64,000 nt of DNA. Source: Xestospongia muta. Taxonomy: Eukaryota > Porifera > Demospongiae > Haplosclerida > Petrosiidae. The notes beneath the pieces are model-generated. The model saw only the letters and a list, made by a program, of their open reading frames with translations. It searched no databases and had not been told where the DNA came from. The stretch is from contig OY848918.1 in assembly GCA_963693285.1 (NCBI GenBank), positions 14,134,263 through 14,198,262 on the forward strand, written 5' to 3'. Made by a program: the position numbers and the translations under genes. Shown here in pieces: positions 34,407 through 48,666 of the stretch (the stretch's first letter is position 1; each line of letters opens with the position of its first letter).

Positions 34407-35000
34407 GACCCTTTGGATGATGATATCGAACGTCTAAAAAGCTGTAATTATTGAACGAAAATTCTACTTTTATAATAATGTACTTTTGTAAATGTCCTAA
34501 GGAAAACGTACACAATGATATCTCTGAGATGTTATATTAGTAGACGACACCAAATAATAAATGTTGGAGTGTATTTACCTGTTCATGAATTTAAATTGGA
34601 AGGTACATGCATGTGAAAAATTATACAAAGTGGCAATAGATACAGACATGCTACATGTGATAGTATTGACATACTGAAGCTACTACATTAACACAATAGA
34701 CTAGTAGGCTAAAATAACTTGACACACTATAGTATACACATCCAGAGCATCCAAAATGCCATTAGATGATTTCTGTTTATTTAAACTCCAAACCACCCAC
34801 AATCAACTCATTCTCTAACTAAAGCCATAGTATAGATAGGAAATCAATCACGTGATCCCACAGACCACCTGAATGAATATTAGAAAGCATACTCCCTGTC
34901 CAAAGAAATCAATTAATTTTATTACCTGACATTGTAAATTGACACACTCTTACCGGTATTGTATTACTCTATTAATCAACACATTGACTAAATATTTTTG

Positions 35001-35506
35001 CTTATTAAAAGTAGTTAATAATACTGATATTCACTTTTAAAATACTTATTTGATGATGAATATATCACTAAAAATACTTTTGTAACTCTTTCTTCTTATA
35101 ACAATAATAATAATTAATACTACTAAAAGATTTAGGACGAAGTATTTAGAGCAAATAAGAACACGTTGGTTTTTTTCTTTGTAAAGTCGCGTTATTCTTA
35201 TAAAAAACGCTAAAACAACGTAAGATAGAGGTGCACTTTAGGGACTATAACCATTGTTTTAAGTTATGTAGACATACATTACAACTTGTCATCTAAAGAT
35301 TTAGACATTAAATACAGCTTGTTTTCTAAAGATAAAATATTGCTGTGTTGGTTTAGCTTGTTATTATTTGCTTTGGCAATCTCCTATCATAGTTATGTAA
35401 GATACAAAATACGCGTACATATTCAGTACAAAAATTAACTACAGTGTACTTAAATAATTAATATTTAATTTTTCTTTCAGATGGATAAAAGAAAGTCAGA
35501 CTGGAC
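35001..35506 (+). repeat. Left arm of the large inverted repeat, copy 2
   Basis: Pairs with 47104-47520 in inverse orientation. Confidence 0.75.
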
Positions 35507-36031
35507 TATAGAAAACCAGATTGTATCTCTTCCAAAGTTAATTTATATTCATGTTCCTTTCCATTCCTTGTCTAGTATTAAGAGAGAGATTTCATTTCTT
35601 GGGATTATTGCCTAAAGGTTCATTGGCTATAGAAATGTTATCACACCATTTTAAAGCTTTTCAAAATTTTTACAAATGTAACCACCTGCATATTTTAATG
35701 GATTTTTCTCTTCATTTAATTTATTAAGATCTAACTGTTGGTCATCTTGACAAATTTTAAATGGAACTAGTGCTAGTGACTTGGATAATTATTGCATCAA
35801 ATATTTGATCAGTAATATACTGATACAAAAGGATTGCTTGAGCAACCAATTTATACTTTAATCAAACTACACCATGTAGACCTAAAGTGCTCTGACGTCC
35901 TGATGTTATGGTATCTTCCCAACACTCTCTCCCATCTTGTTGTCATATTCTTAATTATCGTGTTCAAGAGCAGATGACAAGTCATTTATTAGGCTGGTTG
36001 CAAAAGTTGATACAATCTCCCTGTTTTCAGG

Positions 36032-36421
36032 CCTAGAGCACCATTTCCAGAACAGTGCTATCTTGTTGTCAGAAAGCAAAAAGAGCAAGCTGAATCATAT
36101 GGTAGTAGAAACAACTATGACTACAATTTCCTTTCAGAATTAAGAAATGACTTTTTGGATGGAAAGAAGCTTGGTTCCATAGAAGGTCCAGATCAACTTT
36201 ATATCTTAGTTAACAGTAGTATTGTGTCAGAGATCCTATCAAGTACAGACATATTATGTAAACTTTTATCATTTTACTCCATTGTAAATATATATTATCC
36301 TCATCGTTGTTCAACTTGTTCCACATTCTATACGTTTTGTGAGTCAAAAATTCTTGGTTTAAGCTCTAAAGTTCCAATATCTATCACTCTTTTTATTGTT
36401 TCTTTGCAATGCAATACTTAA
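36032..36421 (+). CDS. Exon-like ORF of unknown function, copy 2
   Basis: Same 129-codon frame after an acceptor-like CAG as at 9876-10265, without visible change. Confidence 0.35.
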   Translation, partial: PRAPFPEQCYLVVRKQKEQAESYGSRNNYDYNFLSELRNDFLDGKKLGSIEGPDQLYILVNSSIVSEILSSTDILCKLLSFYSIVNIYYPHRCSTCSTFYTFCESKILGLSSKVPISITLFIVSLQCNT

Positions 36422-37056
36422 CTCATTTTTGTACATTAATTTTTGTTATGTACAACATTGTTACATTCATCAAATTATGTCAATTGTTTTAAAATGTTAT
36501 TCCATTAATTAAAAAAAATTATAACTGTTGATGGAGGAGATTTATGTGCATTGCCTATTATTCTACAAAGTGTGCCAAACCCATTTTTGAAAGTAATGTG
36601 ATTCAACCACTATTTTCATGTGCAAAGTTGGCATGCATGTGCAATTTTATGTGTCATGCCCATATTTTATTTTTATAGTGTTGAGTCTTATATGTGTACA
36701 CCATTTCTCTTAGTCTATCAATATAGGTTGAAGTTATGAAGGTATTACTGATGTTGGCAAATCTTGGATCCTTATTGGTGCCCTTCATGGATCCTTCTGA
36801 GTTTTCTTTTATCGGAGGGTCAGGAACAACAATACAACTATTTAAGTGAAAAATATAGTTAATTTACCCTTTCTAAAATCTCCTACTTTTTGACATTAAC
36901 ATTGGTACCATGCAGTAAAGTCATCACTTTTTGAATATATAGCTGCCTCACAATATGTTTTGAAAACCTCAGGCACTTTGTTAGTTTAATGAAATATTAA
37001 TAACTGAAACTGAGAAAAATTGTAAAGTTGGCATAAGTAAATTCAGGGGATTCCCA

Positions 37057-37545
37057 TTACATGGAATTAGTACATTTGACAAAAGCGTTTTTGTTCATTT
37101 GGCAATACTCATCAGCCTTTTCCTTCATTTCTTTAAACAGTATGTATGATTCATTGATCACAGCATTTAGCAGATTGCTTTGCATTTTTGGAGGAAGTTG
37201 ATAAAGTGGTTGTAAGTGATGCTGCTTAATTTCTGGTGCACAAATTGGATGTTTTTTGTTCAACTTTTGGTTCTTTAAGGGACCATCCTCAAAGAAGTTG
37301 ATGACCTTTGCCACATTTGTCCAAACTGTATTTGTGAACAACGATTGAGCAAAATGTTTTCTTTTTGAGTTTGAGGCATACTCTACCATATATGAAAATT
37401 TAAAACAATATATACTTAAAAACACTTTTGGGTCATACTTTAAGTAAAAAGCAAGTATTACATATCTACACCATTCAAGTGAGCTTGATGGCACTTCATT
37501 TGGGTTGTCATGCATGGCAAATAACCTAGCTTGGCATGCATCAAT
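37057..37545 (-). CDS. Unknown 162-codon frame directly after the K3 stop, copy 2
   Basis: Unchanged from 10901-11389. In register with K3 across the TAG at 37548-37546. Confidence 0.4.
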   Translation of the reverse strand: MDACQARLFAMHDNPNEVPSSSLEWCRYVILAFYLKYDPKVFLSIYCFKFSYMVEYASNSKRKHFAQSLFTNTVWTNVAKVINFFEDGPLKNQKLNKKHPICAPEIKQHHLQPLYQLPPKMQSNLLNAVINESYILFKEMKEKADEYCQMNKNAFVKCTNSM

Positions 37546-39376
37546 CTAAACAAAAATTAACCAAATTAATACTACAGCCATCATCACTAGTACTAAAAAA
37601 TAGATTGTCAACATTAGCTTTTGCTGCAATTGATTAACATTGTCTTGTGCTATCTTCCTTTCTTGTTCCATTTGACGAGCGTGAGCTTGTATTTTCACCT
37701 TTTCTTGTTGCAATTGATTAACACTGTTTTGTGCTTTCTTCTTTTCTTGTTCCATTTGACGAGCGTGAGCTTGTATTTTCACCTTTTCTTGTTGCAATCG
37801 ATTAACTTTGTCTTGTGCTTTCTTCTTTTCTTGTTCCATTTGGTGGGCGTGAGCTTGTATTTTCACCTTTTCTTGTTGCAATTGATTAACATTGTCTTGT
37901 ACTTTCTTCTTTTCTTGTTCTAATTGATAAATATGAACGTCTGCTTTCTCTTTTTCTTGCTGCAATTGATTAACGTTGTCTTGTGCTCTCTTCCTTTCTT
38001 GTTCCATTTGATGAGCGTGAGCTTGTATTTTCACCTTTTCTTGTTGCAATTGATTAACACTGTCTTGTGCTTTCTTCTTTTCTTGTTATAATCTCTGAGT
38101 ATGACTTTCTGTTTGTTCCATCACTTCCTCCAATATATAAGCATTAGTTTGTGCTTCATTCCTTTCTGCCAATACACCACTATCTTGTACTCGCTTCTCT
38201 AACTGATCCACTTGTTTTCTCAGTGTATCGTTTTCTTTCATTATCTCAAACTGATTCTTCAATGGACGCAGACTAGAAACAGCACCTTGAGTACATGTAA
38301 TAGCATCATTCATAGTAGGTCGTTTCTTAGGATCATTTTCCAGGCAAGACTTGGCAAAGTAATAGAAAGGGTTATCATTAGATATTGCTGATGTATATCT
38401 CTGTCTCCTTTCCCATTCATTAACAAGAGTAAAATTTCCCCTTTGGAAAAAACCAGTTTTTTTAATGTATTGAGCAGAGGGCTCAGGCCATTTATGTGTG
38501 AAGACATGAAGAATGAGACAGCCATAAGAAAAGACATCTAACTTATGGTCATAAACTGGATTGTCCTCGAGAGCTTCAGGAGGCATCACAACAGAATTAC
38601 CTGGTGCTACAGAAAGTCCTTGACATTTAAAGGTGTCTGCCATTCTAGACACACCTAGATCAGATATCTTTGCTACAAAATTAGAGGTCAGTAATATGTT
38701 ATTGGCTGTGAGATCACGATGGACAATGGGAGGTCTTTTACAATGAAGATAATTGAGACCCTTTGCAACATCAAGAAGTATGGAGTATTTGATTTGAAGT
38801 GGGAGATCGCGATGTGATTCTAAACATTGTGTTAATGATAGAGGAAGATACTCCATTACTAACATAGGTAGTCGATAATTGCGACTGAAATGGACACCCA
38901 TTAACTGGACAATATTGGGGTGACGTTGTTGACTAAGACAAAGACACTCTTCTTTGAATTTGACTAATGTTTCTCCCTAAAATGAAGAAACAAATCTACC
39001 CACATTATCAACACAAGACGTAATTTTTGTTTACTTACATTGACTAGTAGGTAGTAACATAACAATACATTTCTTTTAAGAATAGTTTAGTAAAGACAAT
39101 TAATAACATGGTACACTAGCTCTGTTATTTGTTAAAACTTATTTAAGTCTAAAAAAGAAGTGTTCAGGGATGGAGTGAACGTTTCTATTCTTCTTAACAA
39201 TTTTATACCTGTACAATAGCTTCATGTAAGGTTTTTCCAGCACAAACCAGACCACTAACTTTAACCTCAGAAACAACACCATACGCTCCACGACCAATGA
39301 TTGTTGCAGTCTCCTCAACATTATCTAGTGATAAAGACCGAAGCAGATCTTGAAGAGATTGTAGAGGGCGAGACAT
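37546..39376 (-). CDS. K3: kinase truncated by TAA, copy 2
   Basis: Exon 1 is 39376-39209 and exon 2 38976-37546; the nonsense TAA is at 38088-38086. It differs from copy 1 at 38324, 38326 and 38331, giving Pro-Lys-Lys before RPTM as in K4, where copy 1 has Ser-Asn-Ile. The kinase domain is otherwise complete, and the frame beyond the TAA (28-residue repeats plus anchor) is still open. Confidence 0.7.
37621..38085 (-). repeat. 84-bp coding minisatellite in K3, copy 2
   Basis: Same repeat number as copy 1. Confidence 0.85.
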
Positions 39377-39404
39377 TTTCACTGCTTGAAACGTAATATG
39401 TATC

Positions 39405-39437
39405 TCACGTGATTTATTGTGGCCGTCATTGACGTCA
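39405..39437 (-). promoter_or_regulatory. E-box plus perfect CRE of K3, copy 2
   Basis: Identical to 13249-13281. Confidence 0.55.
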
Positions 39438-42115
39438 ACAATGGTTGGGGACATGATAAGCAAAATGGACTCGGTCTTAAGACATAGCTTAGTCACAAAA
39501 TCATCAAAAAATTAGCCACTTGAATAAAAGCGTACACACATTAGAGTAAGTTGCCTTTCTCATTATACATAACATTCTTCACAGTGTCAAATTTATTTCC
39601 ATCTCCTAGTGCTGCTCTTTTCTCAAAAGTATATTCAATTAAAGTCTTTATCGACTTCGAAATACTAAGGATGAGACATACATATCATAGGGTCCTATTA
39701 GTATAATTATAATGAAAACAGCAGTTACATTACAAATACAGGGAATTTATATACATACCAAAACTTATATGTTAAATCAATTGAAGCAGTCAAGTTCACA
39801 CAAACAAAGACCACTAAGAATTAGCCAAAAATTTTGAACTAATGTGCAGGTGCTTGCAATAACTATCAGCTAGTTCTAATTTTTGCTGTACGCAACATCA
39901 TTTATTGAAACCTGAGCTCTACTGCAATTAGCAATTCAGCTGTACAATTGCAAGTCTGATAACAATGAATAGGAGTTCAGCAAGTTAAATATTTACCTAT
40001 GACGATGAAGAAGAGTACAATCATTATATGAGTCTGTGTGTAATTGTGATTTTGGTGTGATTTTTTCAGAATATAAATAGTGAACAGGATGTGATTATGT
40101 CAATCTCTTTCTCTCCATTTAATACACTTGATACTAACACCTCAGGCTGCTCTTCATTAAACAGGGTTTTATCTTCAGGGGCGCGAGGGGGAAGCTTCCC
40201 CCCTAAATCCCTGACTTCCCCTCTAAAATATCTCAAAACAATTCTATTCATCATGTGATTACATTAAAATAATATATTTTAATTAAAATAATTACCACGA
40301 CCCCACCCATTAAATAAGTTAATTACCGTGACTCCCCCTGCCGAACTTTCTAAATGAAACCCTTTTAAATGTTAGCAAAATTAGTACATTACCAGCACTT
40401 GACGAGTAATCAATTTGGATGACAGTTATTTTGGAGATCCAACAAGTACAAGCCAAAGCATCCTCCATTCAAGTGGAAGTGTTTACCATAATGCAAGTGA
40501 CACATGTATACTGTTTTATACTCAACCTTCTCATTTGAGCCAATTTTGTCATGTGATAAGAAATACTAATTATACATACCTTATACAGTTTATCTTGACA
40601 TTTAATGAGGAAAGTTTTACAACTCTTGGCATAGGCTGATTACTTGTTTCAATGAAGTATAAGTATACACACATATGTCATGCTGTGTAAATTTCAATGT
40701 GTGCCTTCCAGAAATACCTAAAATGCAAGTGTGTATTGTAGTTTGATCATTCACCTGGCTTGTGTCAGGCTTTGGGCTAAGCATGGTGAGGCAGGTATCA
40801 CTTGCTATATATTTGACTGACTGACAGACATAATGTTACATAACAAGTTGACAACAATTATATAATGTCACTATAGTAATAATAGAATGGCACTTTACTA
40901 CAATTTGATATTAGTTTACCCATTATAAGGAATTGACTACTCTAGAAAAAATGGAGTATCTACCAAAAGGGGTGGTTCAAACACAGTTATTAACTATATA
41001 TTAATATTAATTAGAATTAAATTGTGTATGTGAGGAATAAACAAATAAAATTTATATGGCCCAGGCAAAACAATCCTGCAGTTTTTAAAGCCAACCACCT
41101 TTATTATTATTATTATTATTCATATAACTTACATGTATATACTTGTAGGATGTTCCAACTGGAGTGCTTTCTTTAATAAAACCAAGCACAGAAAAGTTGG
41201 GTGTTGCTCACCTCAGAACTGATATACCAAATTGTCAACAATACATTTCTGGAAATTTGTGGAAAAATTGGGAAGCTTTTCTCAATGAAGGTCTTGACAT
41301 ACTCAACAGAAAAATAGTGGTACATAAATGAATTAGCGCAAAGGCAAACTGATGCTGTGGATGAGAAGACAACTATGTAGCAGACTAATTACTTCAAAAT
41401 TAAACAAAAGAATATACTGTAAGCAAAAATTGCAATAACAATATAAATTTCTTACTTAAATATTGTATGGTGCTAGCATAGTGGTCCTAGTGCACAAATA
41501 TGTACATGGTAGAACAGAATTGTACATATTTGTACATTTGTAATATAAACTTGAAATGTTAACCTTTTAGCGATGAAATACATAGTGTACAATCTTGTAC
41601 ACTTTCATTATCCAGTAAATTTGGCTTGTTGAATTTTTATAATGTTTCAGGTATATATAGGAACTCTGCCACCTACTCTCGATCCAGACACGTCTTCAAG
41701 TCAATGACATGGTTACAGTCAATTGTGACAATTATCAACAAGAAACCCGTCATTGGTTGTTGTTGTAAATGATGATATTGACATCATATGGTACAAGGGA
41801 TCATATTCTACTTCTTAGAAACCTTGGAGGATCAGGGATCCTAGAAATAGACGAAAAATTATCGAATGGACTGACACAATTCCCAAATCATCTATAATTT
41901 TATTTGTTTTCACTATGACAGCAAAACATTTACGAAAAGTTAAAAACGAAATACAATTAAAGCAGAATTATACTACATCTACTGATTAATAGTAACTTGA
42001 AGCTAATGATAATAAATTATGACTTGTTGTAATATTTTTGCATATGCATCTTAGATATATCATTATTTAACATGTCTCTTGAAAATATTTGTCATTTAAT
42101 GGTAAAATCTGCAAT

Positions 42116-42337
42116 ACTGTAAAAAGTAACATGTTATTTTAACAACTAATTTGTACTTTATGTGAGTGGATTACTATGGAATCTATATAGAATTTCTATG
42201 AGTTACTCACTATATAATTTGTTGATATGTAAACATACTAAAATGTTATATAGTGAGTAATTCACAAGAATTCTATATTCCATAGTAATCCATCCATGTA
42301 ATGTTAGTTCTTAAAATGACATATTAATTTTTACAGT
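42116..42337. mobile_element. Foldback element 3' of K4, copy 2
   Basis: Identical to 15960-16181. Confidence 0.7.
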
Positions 42338-42445
42338 TAAATAATAAAAGGAGCTTTAAAAAAGAATATGTTCATTATTGTCAAATGTCTGACCATGTGA
42401 GACTATTGTTGTTGCTACTATCATTATTGTGATACAATGAAATTG

Positions 42446-44343
42446 TCATATTACAAATTGAAAAAGCAAAATTGCTATTATTATTACAATTATAATTATG
42501 AATGATACTTTCTGAACTTGTTTCAATCTTCTTTCCAAGTCTTCAACCTGTCTTGTTAATGAAATCTTCTCTCTTTATACTTTATTTAAAAACATCAGTG
42601 CTTGATTTTTCATTTCTTGTTCCAGTTTAAAGACAACCTCGTCCGTTTGTTTCTTTTCTAGCTCGAATGTTTTAGCATTATTTTGTACTTCTTGTTCCAA
42701 TCTATGGATATCCTCTTGCATTTGCCTCTTCTCTATTTCCAATTTATTAGCATACTTTTTTACTTTCACTTTTGCTTGTTCCAACATTTGAGCATCTTGT
42801 TGAGATTGTTTAAGTTCTAGCTTTAAACCACAAGTTTGAGCTTGTATTCTCTTCTTTTCTTGCTGCAATTGATTAAAATTGTCTTGTACTTTTTTCTTTT
42901 CTTGTTCCATTTGCCAAGCGTGAGCTTGTATTTTCAAATTTTCTTCTTGCAATTGATTAACATTGTCTTGTGCTTTCTTCCTTTCTTGTTCCAATTGATG
43001 AGCTTGAGCTTGTATTTTCTCCTTTTCTTGTTGCAATTCATTAACACTGTCTTGTGCTTTCTTCTTTTCTTCTTCTAATCTCTGAGTATGACTTTGTGTT
43101 TGTTCCATCACTTCTCCAGCTTTAGTTTGTGGATTATTTCTTTCTTCAAATACACGAATATCTTGTAATCGCTCCTCCAACTGATCTACTTGTTTTCTCA
43201 ATGCACTGTTTTCTTTCATCATATCAAATTGACTCTTCAATGGACGTAGACTAGAAACAGCACCTTGAGTACATGTAATAGCATCATTCATAGTAGGTCG
43301 TTTCTTAGGATCATTTTCCAGGCAAGACTTGGCAAAGTAATAGAAAGGGTTGTCATTAGATATTGCTGATGTATATCTCTGTCTCCTTTCCCATTCATTA
43401 ACAAGAGTAAAATTTCCCCTTTGGAAAAAACCAGTTTTTTTAACGTATTGAGCAGAGGGCTCAGGCCATTTATGTGTGAAGACATGAAGAATGAGACACC
43501 CATAAGAAAAGACATCTAGCTTATGGTCATAAACTGGATTGTCCTTGAGAGCTTCAGGAGGCATTACAACAGAATTACCTGGTGCTACAGAAAGTTCTTG
43601 ACGTATAAAGGTGTCTGCCATTCTAGACACACCTAGGTCAGATATCTTAGCTACAAAATTAGAGGTCAGTAATATGTTATTGGCTGTGAGATCACGATGG
43701 ACAATGGGAGGTCTTTTACAATGAAAATAATTGAGACCCTTTGCAACATCAAGAAGTATGGAGTATTTGATTTGAAGTGGGAGATCACGATGTGATTTTA
43801 AACATTGTGTTAATGATAGAGGAAGATACTCCATTACTAACATAGGTAGTCTATAATTGCGACTGAAATGGACACCCATTAACTGGACAATGTTGGGGTG
43901 ACGTTGTTGACTATGACAAAGACACTCTTCTTTGAATTTGACTATTGTTTCTTCCTAAAATGAGGAAATAAATGTACCTCCATTATCAACACAAAACTTA
44001 ATTATTTTGTTTACTTCCATTGACTAGTAGGTAGTAACATAGCAATATATTTCTTTTAAGAATAGTTTAGTAAAGATAATTAATAACATGGTACACTAGG
44101 TCTGTTATTTGATAAGCTTATTTAAGTCTAAAAAAGAGGTTTACAGGGATGGAGTGAACGTTTCTATTCTTTACAATTTTATACCTATAAAATAGCCTCA
44201 TGTAAGGTTTTTCCAGCACAAACCAGACCACTAACTTTAACCTCAGAAACAACACCATACGCTCCACGACCAATGGTTTTTCCAGTCTCCTCTACATTAT
44301 CTATCGATAAAGACCGAAGCTGACCTTGAAGAGGCTGAGACAT
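42446..44343 (-). pseudogene. K4: kinase with two in-frame stops, copy 2
   Basis: Exon 1 is 44343-44185 with TAG as its last codon; exon 2 starts at 43954. The TAA lies at 42577-42575, with 42 further open codons through the anchor to TGA at 42448-42446. Both stops are shared with copy 1, so they predate the amplification, or else they are read through in both. Confidence 0.7.
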
Positions 44344-44370
44344 TTCACTGCTTGATACGTTATATGTATC

Positions 44371-44403
44371 TCACGTGATTTATTGTGACCGTTATTTACG
44401 TCA
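44371..44403 (-). promoter_or_regulatory. E-box plus CRE-like module of K4, copy 2
   Basis: Identical to 18215-18247. Confidence 0.5.
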
Positions 44404-45100
44404 ACAATGGTTGGGGAAATGTGAAGTCCATATAAACGTACATTGTAATTGATATATTAACTGAGATGATATTATTACATCTTCTACAAATGTATTTGAG
44501 CTAAGAGTAAGCTGTACAGCTGTAAAGGAGCTACAACTCAGATCATTGGTGTATCTGCAAAATATAGTTAATTGAATAACCATTATCACTTATCAATATG
44601 ACTTAGTATATATATTTCCATTTATCTTCATAGATTCAATATTGCTTAGTTGCTAAATTTATGGCAAATCATTATTAATTATTGTTAAGTATTGATTAAT
44701 TAATATCTTGACAAATGAAGTACAATTTACATGATTTTCATGTTTGTGATTTTATACAAATAATTAAACCATAGATATACTTTATATCTATGATCACTAT
44801 TCTCACATTCAGACTTGCCAGCAGGTGTTATGGGTGACCATGCAGAATATGCCTTAAGTTATTGGCTTAAACAAAGCTTCAGGCACTGTTTCCATGTTGG
44901 TTGTACATGGATAAAATGAAATTGGTAAAGTATATGAGTACCACCATAACTAATCCTGCTGTTATGCATGAGTATTGTATAAGCAGCCCATCCTTTAAGA
45001 AAAGAGTTGGTTACATGAGACTAATTGTAAGAGTGCATAGACAGAAAGTGCAGGCTGGTCAGCTTGTACCAGTCAACAGCCCCTTTACATTCTCTGTCTC

Positions 45101-46796
45101 ATAATCCCTATACTTCACTACGTGACAACTCTCCAGATTTTCTCTGTAACCTAGATGAAATTTGCACTCTCATTCTCGTATTCCTATTGACACTGCTTCT
45201 AGTCCTCATGGTATCTCCTCTATGATGCTCCACAACACAACTCCTAGTATTTCACTTCATCTTTCTATTATTTTTAACTCCTCCCTCTCAACAGGTATTT
45301 TCCCTTCAGACTGGAAAAACCCCAATATCGTGCCTATTCCCAAATTGAAAACCTCTTCTTCATCCCCTTCAGACTATTCCCCAATCTCTTTACTTTCCCT
45401 CTTGAAACATCACATTTTTAACAATCTGTATGAATTTTGTTCTGCTCACAACATCGTTTCTAACTGTCAGTTTTGTTTCCAACCAGGATTTTAAACTGAA
45501 ACAGCTCTATTATCTTTTGACAATTCTTGGTTTTCTTCACTGGATTGCAAAAATGCAGTCTGTGCAGTTTTCTTCGATCTCACTAAAGCATTTGACTCTG
45601 TCCTTCACAAGCCTCTACTTGACTCCTTATCTTTGCTGGACCTTCCTCCTCTTTTTTTGTCTTGGCTCCTTAGCTATCAGCAAGGCTGTACCCAACAAGT
45701 ACTCATAAATAGTTCTCTATCTTTTAAGTCTCACGTCACCTCCACTGTGCCTTAAGGGTCCATTCTCAGGTCTCATTCATTATCTACATAAATGACATTG
45801 CTAAACTGTCCCCCTCTCTTCAGCCACCCTCACACTTTATACTGATGACATTCTTCTCTCGCAAGAAATTTCTTCAGCAACCTCAATGTCCACTGTTCAA
45901 TCCAACATCAGTCTTATTTCATCGTGGATTACCCTCTCGTCATCTTACCATCAATTCCAAAAAAAATACATGATTGTCTCTCGCAAGTCTTCATCTTTTC
46001 TAACCTCACTCTCTCCTCTTTTCTTAGATGGTTCTCAACTTGAACAAGTCAATTTGTTTAAATACCTTGGTATTATTATCACCTCTAATTTATCATGGTC
46101 TCCTCACATCCACTTTGTCTGCTCTAAACTCGTCAATCTATTAGAATCATCTACTGTAACTTCTATAAGCATGCTTCACCTCATTCTCTTCTCACTTTGT
46201 ATCGCTCTCTTGTCATTCCCTATTTTTTCTACTACTCCTCTGTTTGGGACCCACCCATATCTCCCACTAATTCTGAAATTCTCGAGAAAACCTTTCTCTC
46301 AACTTTTAACCTTCTGACTCTCAACTCATCACTCTATTTCCAAATTATGTCTTCTCTATAAAATCACTATATAAGAACCTCCTCTAGTTTCTTTCCGATA
46401 TTGTCATGTGCAAACCTCTGCCAAGTTTTGCTTCTTGTTACTTTGATCCCCTCACCTTTACCATTCCTTTTTTTCACTCATCTGTTTCACAAAGCTCATT
46501 TGTCCCTTCTGTCCTCTTTTTGTGGAATTCACTTCCTTAACATGTTAAATTTAGTTTATATCTAATAACTTTTAAATCTAAAGTAAATATACTTCTTTAT
46601 TAACCATCAACCCACCATCACTTATCACACTAAAACCTATCATATATTCTCAGTCACTTATTTTATCTCTGTGTTATTAATGCTATTATATCCTGTACTT
46701 TAATACCTTAATTCTGTTTGATTAATTATTGTTCTATTCAGTTTGTACCTTTTAAACTAGCAGTTGCTATTAGGCATTCATTTTGTCAATAAAAAG
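45101..46796 (+). pseudogene. LINE remnant with RT motifs A and C, copy 2
   Basis: As at 18945-20640, with two substitutions in the AT-rich 3' tail (46643 and 46647). Confidence 0.8.
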
Positions 46797-47103
46797 AAGA
46801 CAAAAGAGATAAGTACATATTTGCACATTTGGAGTCATACTGTGATGCCAACAGCCAGGCAAATTGAGACTTGTAGAGTTTTAGCAGCTAGTGGCCAATC
46901 AGTTAACAATGGTATCTCTAATGACATATGCACTCTGTCAATGATGGGGCCAAGATAGACTGGGGTCTAACCAAATAAGCCATCTTGACCAAACTGGAAC
47001 TATAAAATGCTTGTGGCAGTCTGCCCAGATGATCTTACACTGCTTGACAAAGACAGGCAAGGTAAAGTATATGTGGACTCTGATACAATGTGTTTTTTAT
47101 CGT

Positions 47104-47520
47104 GCAGTCTGACTTTCTCTATCCATCTGAAAGGAAATTAAATATTAATTATAATTATAAACTGTAGTTAATTTTTGACTGAATATGTACGTGTATTTTG
47201 TATCTTACATAACTATGATAGGAGATTGCCAAAGCAAATAATAACAAGCTAAACCAACAAAACAATATTTTATCTTTAGAAAATAAGCTATATTTAATGT
47301 CTACATAACTTAAAAACAATGGCTATAGTCCCAAATATGCAGCTCCACCTTACATTGTTTTAGTGTTTTCCGTAAGAATAGGACGACTTCATCCTAAATG
47401 TGTTAGTAGTAACATTACTAGAGGAATAAAGAGCTATAAAAGTATTTTTATTGCTATTTTCATAGTAAAATACGTATTTTAAAAGTCAATGTCTGTATTA
47501 TTTGACTACTTTTAATAATA
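47104..47520 (-). repeat. Right arm of the large inverted repeat, copy 2
   Basis: Reverse complement of 35001-35506. Immediately upstream of the second oxidase-like gene. Confidence 0.75.
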
Positions 47521-47625
47521 GAACATTAAAATATTAAATATATATGTTTATAAATAAAAATCACATTAATGTCTTGTCTATCCTGAACAGCCCACGCCTA
47601 CCACTGGATCCATTCCTGTTTGAAC

Positions 47626-48648
47626 ATGGCTCTTCAAGTTGCTGTAGTTGGTGCTGGAGTAATAGGTACATCTGTGGCTTTACACTTAGCTCAATCTTAT
47701 CAAGACCAATGTTCTATTACAATCATAGCTGATAAATTGACTTCAGATGCCACCAGTGGTAAAGCTGTTGGACTGGTCATTCCTTTTGATGTAACTCCTC
47801 TTGATGCTTCTGTAAATGACATTGGAGACCCAGCTCAATGGCTGCGTGATACAATTAGTCATATTAAATCACTTTATGATTCTCCTGAGGGAGGCGAAAT
47901 GGGGATATCACTAACACATGGTATAGTAGCTGATGACAGTGAACATGGTGCTGTGCCTTGGTGGGTTGAACAGACGATTGGTTTCCAAATGTTATCACAA
48001 GAAGACGGTGCAAAATTGAATGTTTTAGAATAATATAAAACTATCTTTTTATTTGGAGCATACATTATTGATGGTCGAATATATCTTCCTCAGTTGATGG
48101 ATAAATTTCGTCAACTTGGTGGTGTTGTTTTGCAAAGAAAGGTCATTAATCTCTCAGAGCTACATAGCTATGACATCATAATTAATTGCACAGGTCTGGG
48201 GGCATATTCCTTAGTGCCAGATACAACCATGTATCCAATTAGAGGAGATATAGTGTCAGTTGAAGCTCCCTGGGTAAAGGAATTCATTATACTTCATTCT
48301 TCTAATGATTTAACTATAATTTATCCTAGTTCACATGATGTAGTTCTTGGCGTTACTGCTGTCCCTAACGACTGGTCTGAGGAGTCCTGTCCCACTACAT
48401 CAGTTGACATTATTGAGAAGTGCTCTAAGGTTGTGTCTAGTTTAAGAAATGCTAAAGTTCTCAAGACATGGAGATGTTTACGTCCTGGTCGCCCTAAAAT
48501 ACGACTTTGTTATGATGACACCACTCCAGAAGGACCTATAGTTATTCACTGTTATGGTCATGAAGCAAAAGGTGTTTCATTTCATTGGGGGTGTGCTGTA
48601 GAAGTAGGAAAGCTGGTAAAAAGCTGTATTAAAACAACTATGAAATAA
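47626..48648 (+). pseudogene. D-aspartate/D-amino-acid oxidase-like gene with TAA, copy 2
   Basis: Same 340-codon frame as 21470-22492 with the same TAA, now at 48031-48033, and the same Ile and GHEAKG substitutions. I found no difference between the two copies, so the stop was either duplicated or is a systematic call. Confidence 0.8.
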
Positions 48649-48660
48649 TATGTTTTGTAA

Positions 48661-48666
48661 AATAAA
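48661..48666 (+). terminator. AATAAA polyadenylation signal, oxidase-like gene copy 2
   Basis: Same spacing from the stop as in copy 1. Confidence 0.55.
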